Below are positions 14,501-14,665 of a stretch of 14,665 nt of DNA, one piece after another. Position numbers and translations under genes: made by a program. This stretch comes from Actinomycetes bacterium. GTDB lineage: Bacteria; Actinomycetota; Coriobacteriia; Coriobacteriales; Eggerthellaceae. How positions within the stretch are numbered: position 1 is the stretch's first letter; each line of letters starts with the position of its first letter. The stretch covers positions 1 through 14,665 of the forward strand of contig JAEXAI010000003.1 of NCBI GenBank assembly GCA_023394615.1. Direction: 5' to 3'. Below the pieces are notes generated by a model. That model had not been told where the DNA came from. It worked only from the letters and a program-made list of their open reading frames with translations, and did not search any database.

Positions 14501-14562
14501 AAAAAAAGTGCAGCTTCTTGCAAATATCGGAGTCGAATCCCCAGTTTTGCAAAAAAAGTGCA
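14501..14562 (+). repeat. 50-bp-period direct repeat within the right flanking element
   Basis: The 12-mer aaaaaaagtgca occurs at 14501-14512 and again at 14551-14562, one 50-bp period apart. The intervening DNA carries the core of the flanking inverted repeat. This suggests that the right element is one and a fraction units of a tandemly repeated sequence, whereas the left copy has a single end. Confidence 0.6.
14524..14562 (-). repeat. 39-bp flanking inverted repeat, right copy
   Basis: The reverse complement of this segment equals 64-102 at 35 of 39 positions (tgcactttttt end, aaaactgggga and tcgactccga core). It lies downstream of fixX and before the terminator, outside any supported gene. 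With the left copy it brackets the regulator and the complete operon in opposite orientation. Confidence 0.75.
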
Positions 14563-14578
14563 ATACTTGGTTTTCGTT

Positions 14579-14603
14579 AAACCCTGCTGGGAATAGGGTT
14601 TTT
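14579..14603 (+). terminator. rho-independent terminator of the operon
   Basis: The stem aaaccct, a 9-nt loop gctgggaat and agggttt are followed by further Ts (U-tract 14599-14603). It lies 114 bp after the fixX stop, downstream of the repeat element, and is the only terminator-like structure with a U-tract after the operon. The 7-bp stem is modest in GC. Confidence 0.65.
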
Positions 14604-14650
14604 CCGAACATCGCTCTGAACTGCAGTTATGTGAGTGGGCTTTTTTGACT

Positions 14651-14665
14651 TCAGTAAAAAGAAGC
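14651..14665 (+). repeat. 15-bp direct repeat, right copy
   Basis: Exact copy of bases 1-15. The preceding cttttttgac (14640-14649) also occurs at 68-77 inside the left inverted repeat, so this end may include a decayed extra piece of the same element. Confidence 0.6.

Noticed and set aside
14501..14562. Possible CRISPR repeat-spacer unit
   Set aside because: Only two copies of a 12-mer with a 38-bp interval, no further units and no cas gene. The interval carries the flanking inverted repeat instead.
14354..14596. 80-codon frame overlapping the fixX end and the right repeat
   Set aside because: It is out of frame with fixX, runs through the repeat element, and shows no ribosome site or domain.

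Overview
The window looks like a chromosomal catabolic or respiratory module from an anaerobic actinobacterium of the Coriobacteriia, most likely Eggerthellaceae. This is inferred from gene content: a LuxR-type regulator fused to a 12-helix membrane domain, lying next to a redox operon, is an architecture expanded in that family. No rRNA, tRNA, CRISPR array, transposase, integrase or replication gene is visible.

Layout: a 200-bp left flank holds one copy of a flanking inverted repeat and three 20-bp tandem repeats. Next is the membrane LuxR regulator on the minus strand (204-1802). It diverges from a single long plus-strand gene string (1934-14465) with mostly short gaps. In order the string encodes an acyl-CoA dehydrogenase, ETF beta, ETF alpha, a zinc-dependent medium-chain dehydrogenase, a CooC-like ATPase, two HgdB/BcrB-type 2-hydroxyacyl-CoA dehydratase-like subunits, their HgdC-type ATP-dependent activator, two tandem paralogous single-helix small proteins, a short stand-alone acetyl-CoA-synthase-like (CdhC/AcsB) protein, an acetoacetate-decarboxylase-superfamily protein, a FixC-like flavoprotein and a FixX-like ferredoxin. 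A rho-independent terminator and the second copy of the flanking repeat close the unit. Two strong hairpins without a U-tract separate the decarboxylase-like gene from fixC/fixX.

Working model (inference): ETF alpha/beta plus FixC/FixX form a FixABCX-type module linking an acyl-CoA dehydrogenase and/or NADH to menaquinone and a low-potential ferredoxin. The ferredoxin could feed the HgdC-type activator, which uses ATP to drive electrons into the two-subunit dehydratase/reductase, much as FixABCX feeds nitrogenase reductase in diazotrophs. The dehydrogenase and the decarboxylase-like protein would act before or after the ATP-driven step on a CoA-thioester or keto-acid substrate. No CoA ligase, CoA transferase or transporter is present, so activation and uptake must be encoded elsewhere.

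The most unusual parts are the CooC-like ATPase plus truncated ACS-like protein in a non-Wood-Ljungdahl operon, the paired FDLDD small membrane proteins, the 145-residue N-terminal extension on the large dehydratase-like subunit, and the repeats that bracket the module: a 39-bp inverted repeat, and an exact 15-bp direct repeat at the two window ends.
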